DNA of 50,295 nucleotides from Bacteroidales bacterium (GTDB taxonomy: Bacteria > Bacteroidota > Bacteroidia > Bacteroidales > F082), in assembly GCA_015491905.1 (NCBI GenBank), contig WGGC01000123.1, positions 1 to 50,295 of the forward strand, written 5' to 3'. Under the pieces are notes generated by a model. That model did no database searches, was not told where the DNA came from, and saw only the letters and a program-made list of their open reading frames with translations. Shown here one piece after another: positions 42,014 through 50,295 of the stretch (position 1 is its first letter; each line of letters starts with the position of its first letter). Made by a program: the position numbers and the translations under genes.

Positions 42014-43651
42014 TTATTTAGTTTTTCCTAATTTAAAATCAAGTCCGAAAGAAACTCCGTAAGTACTTTTGGAATAATTTTTTTTATAATTAACAGGAGT
42101 TGAACCAATATTCTGAGTATATGAATATGTTTTATCATTATAACTTACAATATATCCTCCGAATTGGAACGTAACACGATCATTAATTTTGTATGCACCA
42201 CCGGCTCCATAAGTATTTGTTGTCAAACTATAACTCAAATCACTTTGATATGATTGATTAACACCTGTAACGGCATAAAGATAACCTGCGCTTAGAGTCA
42301 AATTTGGAGCAACATTAAATTCCGCACCCAAAGCATATTCTCTGAAATTTTTTCCAATTTCTGTTTTAACATCTTTCCATCCGGTATTTCTGTCTCCATA
42401 CATATGAACACCACCTTGCAAACTAAACACTTTGCTTACTTTGTAATTAATACCGATAGATAATAAAGAAGGCATATCTGCATTTGTTTTGGCGCCATCA
42501 GGGAACATGTAAATAGGAGTACCATCAGGGTTAAGTCCAATCTTATATCCTTTTCCGGCAGGAGTACTGTTAGTTAAGGTCATATGTGTGATAAACTCAT
42601 ATTTAATTCCAATATCAATTTTATTATTGGCCATCGAAATATTAGCACCTACAATTGGTGTAAACCCAGTACCTGATTGTTTCACATCAATATCCTGATT
42701 ACCCATTAAAGATGCTCCGCCATATAATTGTTTAGCTTTTGCAGCCAAAGCTGTTGAGGTACCATAAAAAGCTGTTTGTGCAGCTGATAATGTCATAGCG
42801 TTGATTTGATCTTGAGTAAATCCAAACTGAAGCAAAGCACCTTCAAAAACTGCTTTTTGTTGTGCTGTCATTACACCACCGTTTACAGCTTGATCAAAGG
42901 TATATCCTCCTGCACCTGCACCAACCCAGTTTTGTAAACCATCGCCAGCAGTCTTAGCAGAAGCAGATCCTGCCATAGCTTGATCACCAACGCCGTTCAT
43001 AAAAGTACTAGCTCCAACAGAGCCCCCTGAAGCAAGATTAAATTTTATGTCATTTACATAACCTGAATATGAATTTCTGGCTATAACATAACGCCCGCCG
43101 GCATAAATGGAAAAATTATCTGATATAGCATAAGTAATACCAAATTGCACACCATAGTAAACGGAAGATCCTTTTAAAAACATATCAGCCGAATACCCGG
43201 TAACACCTAAACTACCTAAGGATTTACTTAAAGCAGCTATAGGAACTTCCGCCATTGGAATTCCATTATTAAATGTAGCGCTACCGCCACCTCCAATAAC
43301 ATTAACACCTAATGAAAACGCAAAACGACCGGTTTTATAAGCCATATAAAGGCTTGGAAATACCGGGGCGGCAACGGTACCAATATATGTTTTGTTATTA
43401 AGATAAGGGAAATTGGCAATAATTGTTTGAGTTTGATAAATAGATTGGTTGCTTAATGAAATATAGAACCCATCTGATAATTTAGCAAGGCCTGCAGGGT
43501 TAAAATAAACAGCATCAATACTTGTTGACGCGTCTCTTACAAGCATTCTGGTCCAAGCCGTACTTTGGTTGGTGTTGGTAACTAAACCACCAGCATAGGT
43601 AAAGTTAACGGCTAATAAAAGAGATAACAGTGTAACTGTAATTTTTTTCAT
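42014..43651 (-). CDS. OmpP1/FadL/TodX-family outer-membrane channel
   Basis: A 545-residue beta-barrel. The signal peptide (1-20) ends VNFTYAGG, and the mature protein begins GLVTNTNQSTAWTRMLVRDASTSIDAVYFNPAGLAKLSDGFYISLSNQ, where the NPAGLAKL motif is the FadL hallmark of the plugging hatch. The last strand is STYGVSFGLDFKLGK. A long, Ala/Gly/Gln-rich insertion (about 200-315) is unusual against typical FadL and probably forms an extracellular loop. FadL proteins take up fatty acids or other hydrophobic compounds, fitting the acyl-CoA ligase nearby. A -7 box is at 43750-43757 on the complement. Confidence 0.85.
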   Translation of the reverse strand: MKKITVTLLSLLLAVNFTYAGGLVTNTNQSTAWTRMLVRDASTSIDAVYFNPAGLAKLSDGFYISLSNQSIYQTQTIIANFPYLNNKTYIGTVAAPVFPSLYMAYKTGRFAFSLGVNVIGGGGSATFNNGIPMAEVPIAALSKSLGSLGVTGYSADMFLKGSSVYYGVQFGITYAISDNFSIYAGGRYVIARNSYSGYVNDIKFNLASGGSVGASTFMNGVGDQAMAGSASAKTAGDGLQNWVGAGAGGYTFDQAVNGGVMTAQQKAVFEGALLQFGFTQDQINAMTLSAAQTAFYGTSTALAAKAKQLYGGASLMGNQDIDVKQSGTGFTPIVGANISMANNKIDIGIKYEFITHMTLTNSTPAGKGYKIGLNPDGTPIYMFPDGAKTNADMPSLLSIGINYKVSKVFSLQGGVHMYGDRNTGWKDVKTEIGKNFREYALGAEFNVAPNLTLSAGYLYAVTGVNQSYQSDLSYSLTTNTYGAGGAYKINDRVTFQFGGYIVSYNDKTYSYTQNIGSTPVNYKKNYSKSTYGVSFGLDFKLGKTK

Positions 43652-43749
43652 GGTAAAATAATTTGGTTAATACTGATGCTAATGTAAAAATTTTTATAAC
43701 AACGTGCTACCAAATTCAACAAAAAAAACATTACGAAAAAGATACAAAT

Positions 43750-43757
43750 CAAAGTTA
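43750..43757 (-). promoter_or_regulatory. -7 element of the FadL-type gene
   Basis: The complement reads TAACTTTG, a full TAnnTTTG match, giving a leader of about 90 nt before the ATG at 43651. Confidence 0.4.
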
Positions 43758-43836
43758 AAACTTATTAACTTGAGTTTCAGATACTTGATATTACATAAAT
43801 TTTAAAATATGAGGCTTAAAAGTTCAAAAGCATAAG

Positions 43837-46800
43837 TTATTTTTGATTCTCCAACCAATTTCTTGCATTAATAAAAGCTTCAAACCATGGGCTAACGCCA
43901 TTATTTTTTCCATATTCGGGGTATTCAGGCCATTGCCATGGGAAGATTGCTCTTTCCAGGTGAGGCATCATTGCAAGATGCCGTCCATTATTTGAACAAA
44001 CAGCAGCAGTTGCCCAATCAGACCCATTTGGATTACCGGGATATCTATCATAACTATATGATATTGGAATACAATATTTATCTTTAAAATAAGGAAAATT
44101 AAATTTTCCTTCCCCATGAGCTACCCACACTCCCAAACGAGTATTAGCCAATGAACCCAGCATAACCCCATTATTTTCATGAATATTAACATTAACAAAT
44201 CCGGATTCAAATTTACCAGAGTCATTATGTTGCATTACAGGCCTTTCCGGATGTTCAGGATATATAAGGTTTAATTCCATCATTAGTTGACAGCCATTAC
44301 AAACTCCCAGACTAAGAGTATTTTCGCGACTATAAAAGTCATCTAATGCTTTTTTAGCATTTGAATTATATAAAAAAGCTCCTGCCCAACCTTTTGCTGA
44401 CCCCAGCACATCAGAATTTGAAAAACCACCAACAAAAACAATCATTCCTACATCTGACAAATTTTCTTTTCCTGAGATTAAATCAGTCATATGAACGTCT
44501 TTCACATCAAAACCTGCAAGATACAAAGCATAAGCCATTTCACGATCACCATTAACACCCTTTTCTCTAATAATAGCAGCTTTTACTTTAGGCAAATTAG
44601 AGAAATCTTTTAACTTTCCATTAAAATTTTTATTAAAGTGAAATTGAAGATCTTGTTTTGTTATATTCTTAAATCTATCGTGAGCAAGTCCGTTTGCGGT
44701 TTGCTTTCTATCAAATAAATAAGAGGTTTCAAACCAAACATTTCTTAATTTACCTATATTTAATTTAAAATTAATTTTTTCTTTTTTTATAATAATTTCA
44801 GGGTTAACTTTTAATGTCGTTTTACCTAGTATAGTATAATTGACTTTATTATCTTTAAGTATATCTATTACTTTATCATCGTTAACCTGGATGACAACAG
44901 CAGGATTTTCACTAAACAAAATTTTTATTAGATCCTTTTCATCAAATCCATCAAGTGAAATATCCATTCCGGTTTCAAGATTAGGGAAAGTCATTTCCAA
45001 CAAAGTAGTTATTAAACCTCCTGAAGAGACATCATGTCCTGCTAAAATTTGTTGTTGTGAAATAAGGTTTTGAATAAGGTTAAATACTTTTTTGAAATAA
45101 TTTGGGCTTTCCACATCAGGAACATCCATTCCTACTTTTCCCAATGTTTGATAGAAGCTACTTCCACCAAGATTAAATGTTGGTCTGGCAAAGGGAATAT
45201 AAATTATATGAGCACCTTGTTCTCTTTTCAATTGAGGATGTACAACTCTCTTTATGTCAGAAACCTCTCCTGCTGCGGTAATAATTACAGTACCCGGGGC
45301 AAGTACAACTTTTCCGTTTGGATATTTTTGGGACATTGATAAAGAATCTTTCCCTGTTGGAACAGGAATTCCTAAATCAATGCAAAATTTACTTAATGCA
45401 GAAACAGCCTGATAAAGCCTGGAATTTTCTCCTTCATTTCTGGCGGGCCACATCCAGTTTGCACTTAAAGCCACGCTATTTAATTGACGAGTAAGAGGTG
45501 CCCAAACAATATTTGTTAAAGCCTCTGCAACAGCAAGTCTGGAGCCGCTTTCAGGATTAGCTAAGGCAGCTGCCGGAGCATGCCCAAGGGCGGTTGCCAT
45601 ACCTTTTTCACCTTTAAAATCAAGAGCAATAACTCCAAGGTTATTTAGTGGCAATTGCAGAATACCTGTACACTGTTGCATTGCCACCCTTCCTCCTACC
45701 GAACGATCTACTTTATTTGTTAACCAATCTTTACAAGCGACAGCTTCCAGTTGCAAAACATCAAAAAGATAAGATTTAAAATTTTTAATATCATACTTAG
45801 GAGAAATAAAATCTACCTGTTGTTTTTTATCTGTCAGAATTGTTTTGGGTGGTTTTCCAAGCAAATACTCCAGTTTAAGGTCTACAGCGCAAACCCCATT
45901 TTCATCTTCAACCAAAAACCGGTCACCTTCTTTTATTTCACCTACAGTGTAAAAAGGAGAACGTTCTCTTTTAGAAATTTGCTCCAGGCGAGGTAAATCT
46001 TTTTTACGAACTACAAGGCCCATTCTTTCCTGCGATTCATTTCCCAATATTTCTTTATAAGATAAAGTTGGGTCACCAATTGGCAATTTATTAATTTTTA
46101 TTACTGCCCCCACCTCTTCTACCAGTTCAGATAAGCTGTTCATATGTCCTCCGGCACCATGATCGTGTATAGAGACAATAGGATTATCATCCGACTCAAC
46201 GCAAGTTCTTATGGCATTTGCTACTCTTTTTTGCATTTCGGGATTAGACCGCTGAACAGCATTCAGTTCTGTACCCAGGCTATATTCACCGGTAGCCACA
46301 GAAGAAACAGCACCTCCTCCCATGCCGATTCTGTAATTATCACCTCCCAGTACAACTATTACATCCCCTTCCTCAGGAATATCTTTAAAAGCGTCTCTTT
46401 TGTTTGCATAGCCAACACCACCTGCCTGCATAATTACTTTATCATAAGCATAAGTTTTCCCATTCTCCTCATGTTCAAATGTAAAAAGGCTTCCATTTAT
46501 TAGCGGCTGTCCGAATTTATTTCCAAAATCAGAGGCGCCATTGGAAGCTTTTATCAAAATTTCATCAGGAGAATGATATAGCCATTTCCTTATTTTTATT
46601 TTATTTTCCCAATTCTTTGTAGTATCCAGACGAGGATATGCTGTCATATAGACAGCTGTTCCGGCAACAGGAATACTTCCCTTTCCTCCAGCCATCCGGT
46701 CTCTGATTTCCCCTCCACTACCTGTTGCTGCGCCATTAAAAGGTTCTACAGTAGTAGGGAAATTATGAGTTTCGGCTTTTATAGAAAGGACAGAATCTAT

Positions 46801-47508
46801 TTTTTTTATAGAAAAAAAGGAGGCCTTTTCGCCGCTTTCAGGAGCAAATTGTTCAATTTCGGGGCCTACTATAAATGCAACATTATCTTTATATGCTGAA
46901 ACTAATAATTCAGGATTGCTTTTAGCAGTATTTTTAATTAGTGTAAAAAGGCTGTCTTTTTTTTCTTCACCATCAATAATAAAAGTACCATTAAAAATTT
47001 TATGCCGGCAATGCTCGCTATTAATTTGCGCAAAACCATATATCTCACTATCGGTTAGATTTCTGCCAACCGTTTTACTAATTTCAACTAAATAATCAAC
47101 TTCATCATCACTTAAGGCAAGACTTTCATCATTATTAAACTTTGCTATATCTGCAATACTTTGAACCGGAGAAGCCTCTTCATCAATTGAAAAAATAAAC
47201 TGGTTTAGCACCGGATAACGCTGATCAAGCATCGGGTCGAAAGTTACTTTTGAATTTTCACGAATAAACTTTTCTATCCTGATAATTCCATTAATTCCCA
47301 TATTTTGAGTAATTTCAACAGCATTGGTACTCCAAGGTGTAATCATTTCTTTTCTTGGACCAATAAATGCCCCTTCAATTTCAGTTACACCTTTCAGCCA
47401 TTTGTGATTAAACAGCCATATTAACTTTTTTTGATTTAAATCAGAAATAGAAACAGATGTTTCGACAACAATGTAATTTATTTGATCAGAGGAATAAAAG
47501 TAAATCAT
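43837..47508 (-). CDS. purL: phosphoribosylformylglycinamidine synthase (large single-chain type)
   Basis: A protein of 1223 residues from the ATG at 47508 (MIYFYSSDQ). It carries out step four of purine synthesis, using glutamine and ATP. The N-terminal PurS-like domain is followed by the linker with [12 protein letters not shown], two AIR-synthase-type domains ([27 protein letters not shown] and, later, [16 protein letters not shown]), and a C-terminal class I glutaminase with [12 protein letters not shown] (nucleophile Cys) and [14 protein letters not shown] (His). The frame is open 21 codons further to a TTG, but a -7 box (47537-47544, complement) lies in that part, so the ATG is chosen. 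Divergent from mntR. Confidence 0.93.
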   Translation of the reverse strand: MIYFYSSDQINYIVVETSVSISDLNQKKLIWLFNHKWLKGVTEIEGAFIGPRKEMITPWSTNAVEITQNMGINGIIRIEKFIRENSKVTFDPMLDQRYPVLNQFIFSIDEEASPVQSIADIAKFNNDESLALSDDEVDYLVEISKTVGRNLTDSEIYGFAQINSEHCRHKIFNGTFIIDGEEKKDSLFTLIKNTAKSNPELLVSAYKDNVAFIVGPEIEQFAPESGEKASFFSIKKIDSVLSIKAETHNFPTTVEPFNGAATGSGGEIRDRMAGGKGSIPVAGTAVYMTAYPRLDTTKNWENKIKIRKWLYHSPDEILIKASNGASDFGNKFGQPLINGSLFTFEHEENGKTYAYDKVIMQAGGVGYANKRDAFKDIPEEGDVIVVLGGDNYRIGMGGGAVSSVATGEYSLGTELNAVQRSNPEMQKRVANAIRTCVESDDNPIVSIHDHGAGGHMNSLSELVEEVGAVIKINKLPIGDPTLSYKEILGNESQERMGLVVRKKDLPRLEQISKRERSPFYTVGEIKEGDRFLVEDENGVCAVDLKLEYLLGKPPKTILTDKKQQVDFISPKYDIKNFKSYLFDVLQLEAVACKDWLTNKVDRSVGGRVAMQQCTGILQLPLNNLGVIALDFKGEKGMATALGHAPAAALANPESGSRLAVAEALTNIVWAPLTRQLNSVALSANWMWPARNEGENSRLYQAVSALSKFCIDLGIPVPTGKDSLSMSQKYPNGKVVLAPGTVIITAAGEVSDIKRVVHPQLKREQGAHIIYIPFARPTFNLGGSSFYQTLGKVGMDVPDVESPNYFKKVFNLIQNLISQQQILAGHDVSSGGLITTLLEMTFPNLETGMDISLDGFDEKDLIKILFSENPAVVIQVNDDKVIDILKDNKVNYTILGKTTLKVNPEIIIKKEKINFKLNIGKLRNVWFETSYLFDRKQTANGLAHDRFKNITKQDLQFHFNKNFNGKLKDFSNLPKVKAAIIREKGVNGDREMAYALYLAGFDVKDVHMTDLISGKENLSDVGMIVFVGGFSNSDVLGSAKGWAGAFLYNSNAKKALDDFYSRENTLSLGVCNGCQLMMELNLIYPEHPERPVMQHNDSGKFESGFVNVNIHENNGVMLGSLANTRLGVWVAHGEGKFNFPYFKDKYCIPISYSYDRYPGNPNGSDWATAAVCSNNGRHLAMMPHLERAIFPWQWPEYPEYGKNNGVSPWFEAFINARNWLENQK

Positions 47509-47536
47509 ATAAAATTTGGTTTGGGGCTTGAAATGA

Positions 47537-47544
47537 CAAAGATA
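47537..47544 (-). promoter_or_regulatory. -7 element of purL, deciding its start
   Basis: The complement reads TATCTTTG, a full TAnnTTTG match 28 bp upstream of the ATG at 47508. It lies within the upstream TTG extension, which is therefore unlikely to be translated. Confidence 0.5.
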
Positions 47545-47618
47545 TAAAATGGCAGCTTGAGAAAATTTCAAATTAATATATTTTTTTCAAAAAATATTAA
47601 CAAAATAATATTAAAATC

Positions 47619-47643
47619 TTAATTTAAGATATAATTAAATTAA
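47619..47643. promoter_or_regulatory. candidate MntR operator palindrome
   Basis: TTAATTTAA (47619-47627) and TTAAATTAA (47635-47643) are a perfect 9-bp inverted repeat with a 7-bp spacer, placed 27 bp upstream of the mntR -7 box. The size suits a DtxR/MntR-family site, but pure A/T composition makes a chance origin possible. Confidence 0.35.
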
Positions 47644-47669
47644 TTTTTAGAGTAATCTAATTTTTAATT

Positions 47670-47677
47670 TATTTTTG
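47670..47677 (+). promoter_or_regulatory. -7 element of mntR-mntH
   Basis: TATTTTTG matches TAnnTTTG and lies 14 bp before the ATG at 47692, so the leader is very short. Confidence 0.5.
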
Positions 47678-47691
47678 TACAAATTTTATAT

Positions 47692-48363
47692 ATGACAATA
47701 GTTGAAGAAGATTATATAAAAAATATTTATTATTTAGAAGACGAGAAGAAAGGTTTGGTTACAACCAATTCTATTGCCGAAACAATGAATATAAAGGCTT
47801 CATCAGTAAGCGATATGATACAACGGCTTTTAACCAAGGGAATGGTTAATTACAAAAAGTACCAGGGGGTTACTTTAACACCCAAAGGAAGACAATTAGC
47901 GTTAGATCTTATAAAAAAGCACCGTTTATGGGAAACTTTTTTATCGGTTAAATTAAATTTCAGCTGGGAAGAAGTACATGATTTAGCTGAACAACTGGAA
48001 CATATACAGTCTGAAAAACTTACAAATAAGCTAAATAATTTTCTTGATTATCCAATGTTTGATCCGCATGGTGAGCCAATTCCAGGAAATTACAAAGAAA
48101 GAAAAACAAAAAAACAATGGAAATTATCTAAAGTTAAAGTCGCACATGAATATATAATTGAATCTATTAAAAAACCTGATAAAACATTTCTTGAATATTT
48201 AAACAAGATAAATTTAAAAATTGGATCTGTTATATTTGTACGTAATATTGAAACTTATAATCATTCGATGGAAATTGAACTGGAAAATCAAAATTACTTC
48301 TTAACCAAAGAAATTACGGAAAATATATATGTTATTTTAAAAGAAAATCACATTAAAAAATGA
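47692..48363 (+). CDS. mntR: DtxR/MntR-family metal-dependent regulator
   Basis: A 223-residue repressor. The winged-helix DNA-binding domain occupies 1-65 (EEDYIKNIYYLEDEKK, then SVSDMIQRLLTKGMVNYKKYQGVTLT). The metal-binding/dimerisation domain follows (HRLWETFL, EEVHDLAEQLEHIQSEKL, FDPHGEPIPG). A C-terminal extension of about 70 residues resembles the FeoA/SH3-like domain of longer DtxR proteins. It overlaps the Nramp gene by 4 bp (ATGA), so it very probably controls manganese or iron import by that transporter. Confidence 0.88.
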   Translation: MTIVEEDYIKNIYYLEDEKKGLVTTNSIAETMNIKASSVSDMIQRLLTKGMVNYKKYQGVTLTPKGRQLALDLIKKHRLWETFLSVKLNFSWEEVHDLAEQLEHIQSEKLTNKLNNFLDYPMFDPHGEPIPGNYKERKTKKQWKLSKVKVAHEYIIESIKKPDKTFLEYLNKINLKIGSVIFVRNIETYNHSMEIELENQNYFLTKEITENIYVILKENHIKK

Positions 48364-50267
48364 GCAATTTACATAGCAAGCCAAACTCTCTTGATGAAGT
48401 AAATCAATCGGTAGACACAAATAAAAGAAGTGGTTTTAGAAAATTACTTGCTTTTATGGGGCCGGCATATTTGATCAGTGTAGGATACATGGATCCGGGC
48501 AACTGGGCTACAGACATTGCAGGAGGAAGCCAATTTGGCTATAAACTTATCTGGGTTTTACTTATGTCTAATATAATGGCTTTACTTCTTCAAAGTTTAG
48601 CCATAAGGTTAGGAATTGTACGCGGACGAGATTTAGCACAAGCATGTCATGAGACATACAATCCGGTGGTAAATTTTATATTATATATATTAACTGAGAT
48701 AGCTATTATTGCCACAGACTTAGCAGAAGTTATTGGAATGGCAATAGGGTTACAATTACTTTTTCATATTCCGTTAATATGGGGGGTTCTGTTAACATTT
48801 TCGGATACTTTAATTTTATTGTTTCTTATGAACAGAGGCATGCGAAAAATGGAAGCTTTTATATTATCTTTAATAGGAGTAATTGGCCTGGCATTTTTTA
48901 TAGAGATGTTTTTTGCACAGCCTGATTTAAATGAAATAGCTAAAGGATTTATCCCCACAATTCCAAATACTTCTGCATTATATATAGCAATAGGGATTAT
49001 AGGAGCAACAGTAATGCCCCATAACTTATATTTACATTCATCATTAGTACAAACAAGAAAATTCAGACGAACCCAGACAAAAATTGGTGAGGCATTACGG
49101 TTTAATTTTTTTGATACCACTTTCGCATTAAACATTGCTTTTTTTGTTAATGCTGCCATACTAATTCTGGCAGCCGCCACCTTTTATAAAGCCGGAATGT
49201 TTCATGTTACTGAAATTCAAGATGCTTATAAATTTCTATCACCTTTGTTAGGATCAGAATGGGCAGCTATTTTATTTGCGGTTGCACTAATTGCTTCCGG
49301 ACAAAGTTCTACATTAACAGGTACATTGGCCGGACAAATAGTAATGGAAGGATTTATAAATTTCCGCATTCAGCCCTGGGCCAGAAAATTAATAACCCGT
49401 GCTTTAGCTATTATCCCAGCAGTAATTACTATTATTTATTATGGAGAAAACGGAACAGGGGAACTGTTAGTTCTTAGTCAGGTAGTTTTAAGTCTTCAAC
49501 TTGGTTTTGCTGTTATTCCTCTTATACATTTTGTAAGTGACAAAAAGTCAATGGGGAAATTTGCAATAAAACTACCATTAAAAATCTTCTCATGGGTTGT
49601 AGCATCCATAATTGTGTTTTTAAATATAAAACTAGTTTTTGATGAAATAGGAATATGGTTAGCCAATGTAACTAATCCATGGTTTATTTATTTAATTGTT
49701 ATTCCTATTATTATATTCTTATTATTTATTTTGATATATATCACTATTCTTCCTTTACGAAGGAAAGCAAAAGAAAAGAAAACATTTTCTTTTATACATA
49801 ATTATTTTGAAAAGCCACCTGTATTAATAAAGCCTACAACATATAAAAAGATACTGGTATCTATGGATTTTTCAGCTGCTGATATTGAAATAATACCACA
49901 TGCAATATCTTTAGGAGGGAAACAAGCCAGTTACCGGCTGATACATATTGTAGAAAGTGCTGCGGCGTTGGTTTTTGGAGACGAGTCGGAAGATATGGAG
50001 GCCAATGATGATGAAAAGCGATTAAGAGAGTTTGCAAAAAACTATCAAGACTTAGGATATAACATTTCAACAGAAATAGGATATGGCAATCCAAAATCAC
50101 TTATTCCGGAATTCACTTCAAAATTTAATGCTGATTTATTAATCATGGGGTCGCATGGCCATGGTTGGTTTAAAGACTTACTTTTTGGTACTACTATTGA
50201 GGCTGTGCGACATAAAGTAAGTATTCCTGTGTTGGTTGTCCAGACGAAGAAATCAGGACAACTTTAA
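48360..50267 (+). CDS. mntH: Nramp divalent-metal transporter fused to a universal stress (UspA) domain
   Basis: A 635-residue fusion. Residues 1-460 are an Nramp transporter with about eleven membrane segments, carrying the metal-site motif DPGNWATD (45-52) in TM1 and the second motif MPHNLYLHS in TM6; Mn(II) and Fe(II) are the usual substrates with proton coupling. Residues 488-633 are a UspA domain with the ATP-binding pattern G-x2-G-x9-G-T seen as GSHGHGWFKDLLFGTT. The frame is continuous with no stop or shift, so the fusion is real and not two genes. The Usp part faces the cytosol and may regulate transport by nucleotide. Co-transcribed with mntR. Confidence 0.9.
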   Translation: MSNLHSKPNSLDEVNQSVDTNKRSGFRKLLAFMGPAYLISVGYMDPGNWATDIAGGSQFGYKLIWVLLMSNIMALLLQSLAIRLGIVRGRDLAQACHETYNPVVNFILYILTEIAIIATDLAEVIGMAIGLQLLFHIPLIWGVLLTFSDTLILLFLMNRGMRKMEAFILSLIGVIGLAFFIEMFFAQPDLNEIAKGFIPTIPNTSALYIAIGIIGATVMPHNLYLHSSLVQTRKFRRTQTKIGEALRFNFFDTTFALNIAFFVNAAILILAAATFYKAGMFHVTEIQDAYKFLSPLLGSEWAAILFAVALIASGQSSTLTGTLAGQIVMEGFINFRIQPWARKLITRALAIIPAVITIIYYGENGTGELLVLSQVVLSLQLGFAVIPLIHFVSDKKSMGKFAIKLPLKIFSWVVASIIVFLNIKLVFDEIGIWLANVTNPWFIYLIVIPIIIFLLFILIYITILPLRRKAKEKKTFSFIHNYFEKPPVLIKPTTYKKILVSMDFSAADIEIIPHAISLGGKQASYRLIHIVESAAALVFGDESEDMEANDDEKRLREFAKNYQDLGYNISTEIGYGNPKSLIPEFTSKFNADLLIMGSHGHGWFKDLLFGTTIEAVRHKVSIPVLVVQTKKSGQL

Positions 50268-50295
50268 TTTCAGTTAAGTATATTTTGATTCCAAC

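Noticed and set aside
46144-46503. 119-codon plus-strand ORF within purL
   Set aside because: It lies fully inside a conserved part of purL on the other strand and resembles no protein family.

Overview
The window reads as a chromosomal segment of an AT-rich member of the Bacteroidota. The evidence is the gene families (DUF3822 next to rsmD, short-form AMP nucleosidase, Porin O/P, large single-chain PurL, TonB-dependent receptor), the near absence of Shine-Dalgarno sequences, and many start-proximal copies of the Bacteroidota -7 element TAnnTTTG. An environmental Bacteroidales/Marinilabiliales-type organism is my best guess; genus cannot be read from the sequence. I see no phage, transposase, CRISPR array or complete rRNA/tRNA gene. 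Only a probable tRNA 3' end lies at the left edge.

Layout. 1-3.1 kb: tRNA end and hairpin, an iron-sulfur flavoprotein, a phosphate-type porin, and an ArsR regulator with a TauE/SafE permease behind a palindromic operator. 3.3-13.7 kb: one 11-gene minus-strand chemosensory operon in the order STAS, cheY, cheA, cheW, mcp, cheR, kinase-like protein, cheD, cheB, REC-HK-REC hybrid kinase, response regulator, closed by a terminator at 3281-3318. A nested inverted-repeat element (13761-13937) and a DnaJ-like gene lie upstream. 14.5-19.6 kb: a second REC-HK-REC kinase, a half-length TauE protein and a B12-dependent ribonucleotide reductase. 19.6-21.4 kb: a lipoprotein with a degenerate Rieske-like pattern, and thiL.

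21.5-27.9 kb: a tight plus-strand operon of FIST sensor, PAS hybrid kinase, TauE permease, isoaspartyl peptidase/asparaginase, glutaminase and glycerophosphodiester phosphodiesterase. It converges on glpD-glpK (27.9-31.0 kb). 31-36.3 kb: conserved housekeeping genes (hydrolase, rsmD, DUF3822, anchored protein, orphan HsdR_N nuclease, amn, holA). 36.3-43.7 kb: acyl-CoA ligase, SDR, TonB receptor, TPR protein and a FadL-type channel, an envelope/lipid-uptake neighbourhood. 43.8-50.3 kb: purL, divergent from mntR and an Nramp transporter fused to a universal stress domain.

The most unusual items are: the kinase-like protein inside the che operon, whose phospho-accepting histidine position is asparagine (N57) while the ATPase motifs look intact, and which ends in an acidic, Phe-terminated tail like that of the neighbouring receptor; the FIST/kinase/glutaminase operon, a candidate amino-acid or amide sensing and use system; and the nested inverted repeat upstream of the che operon.
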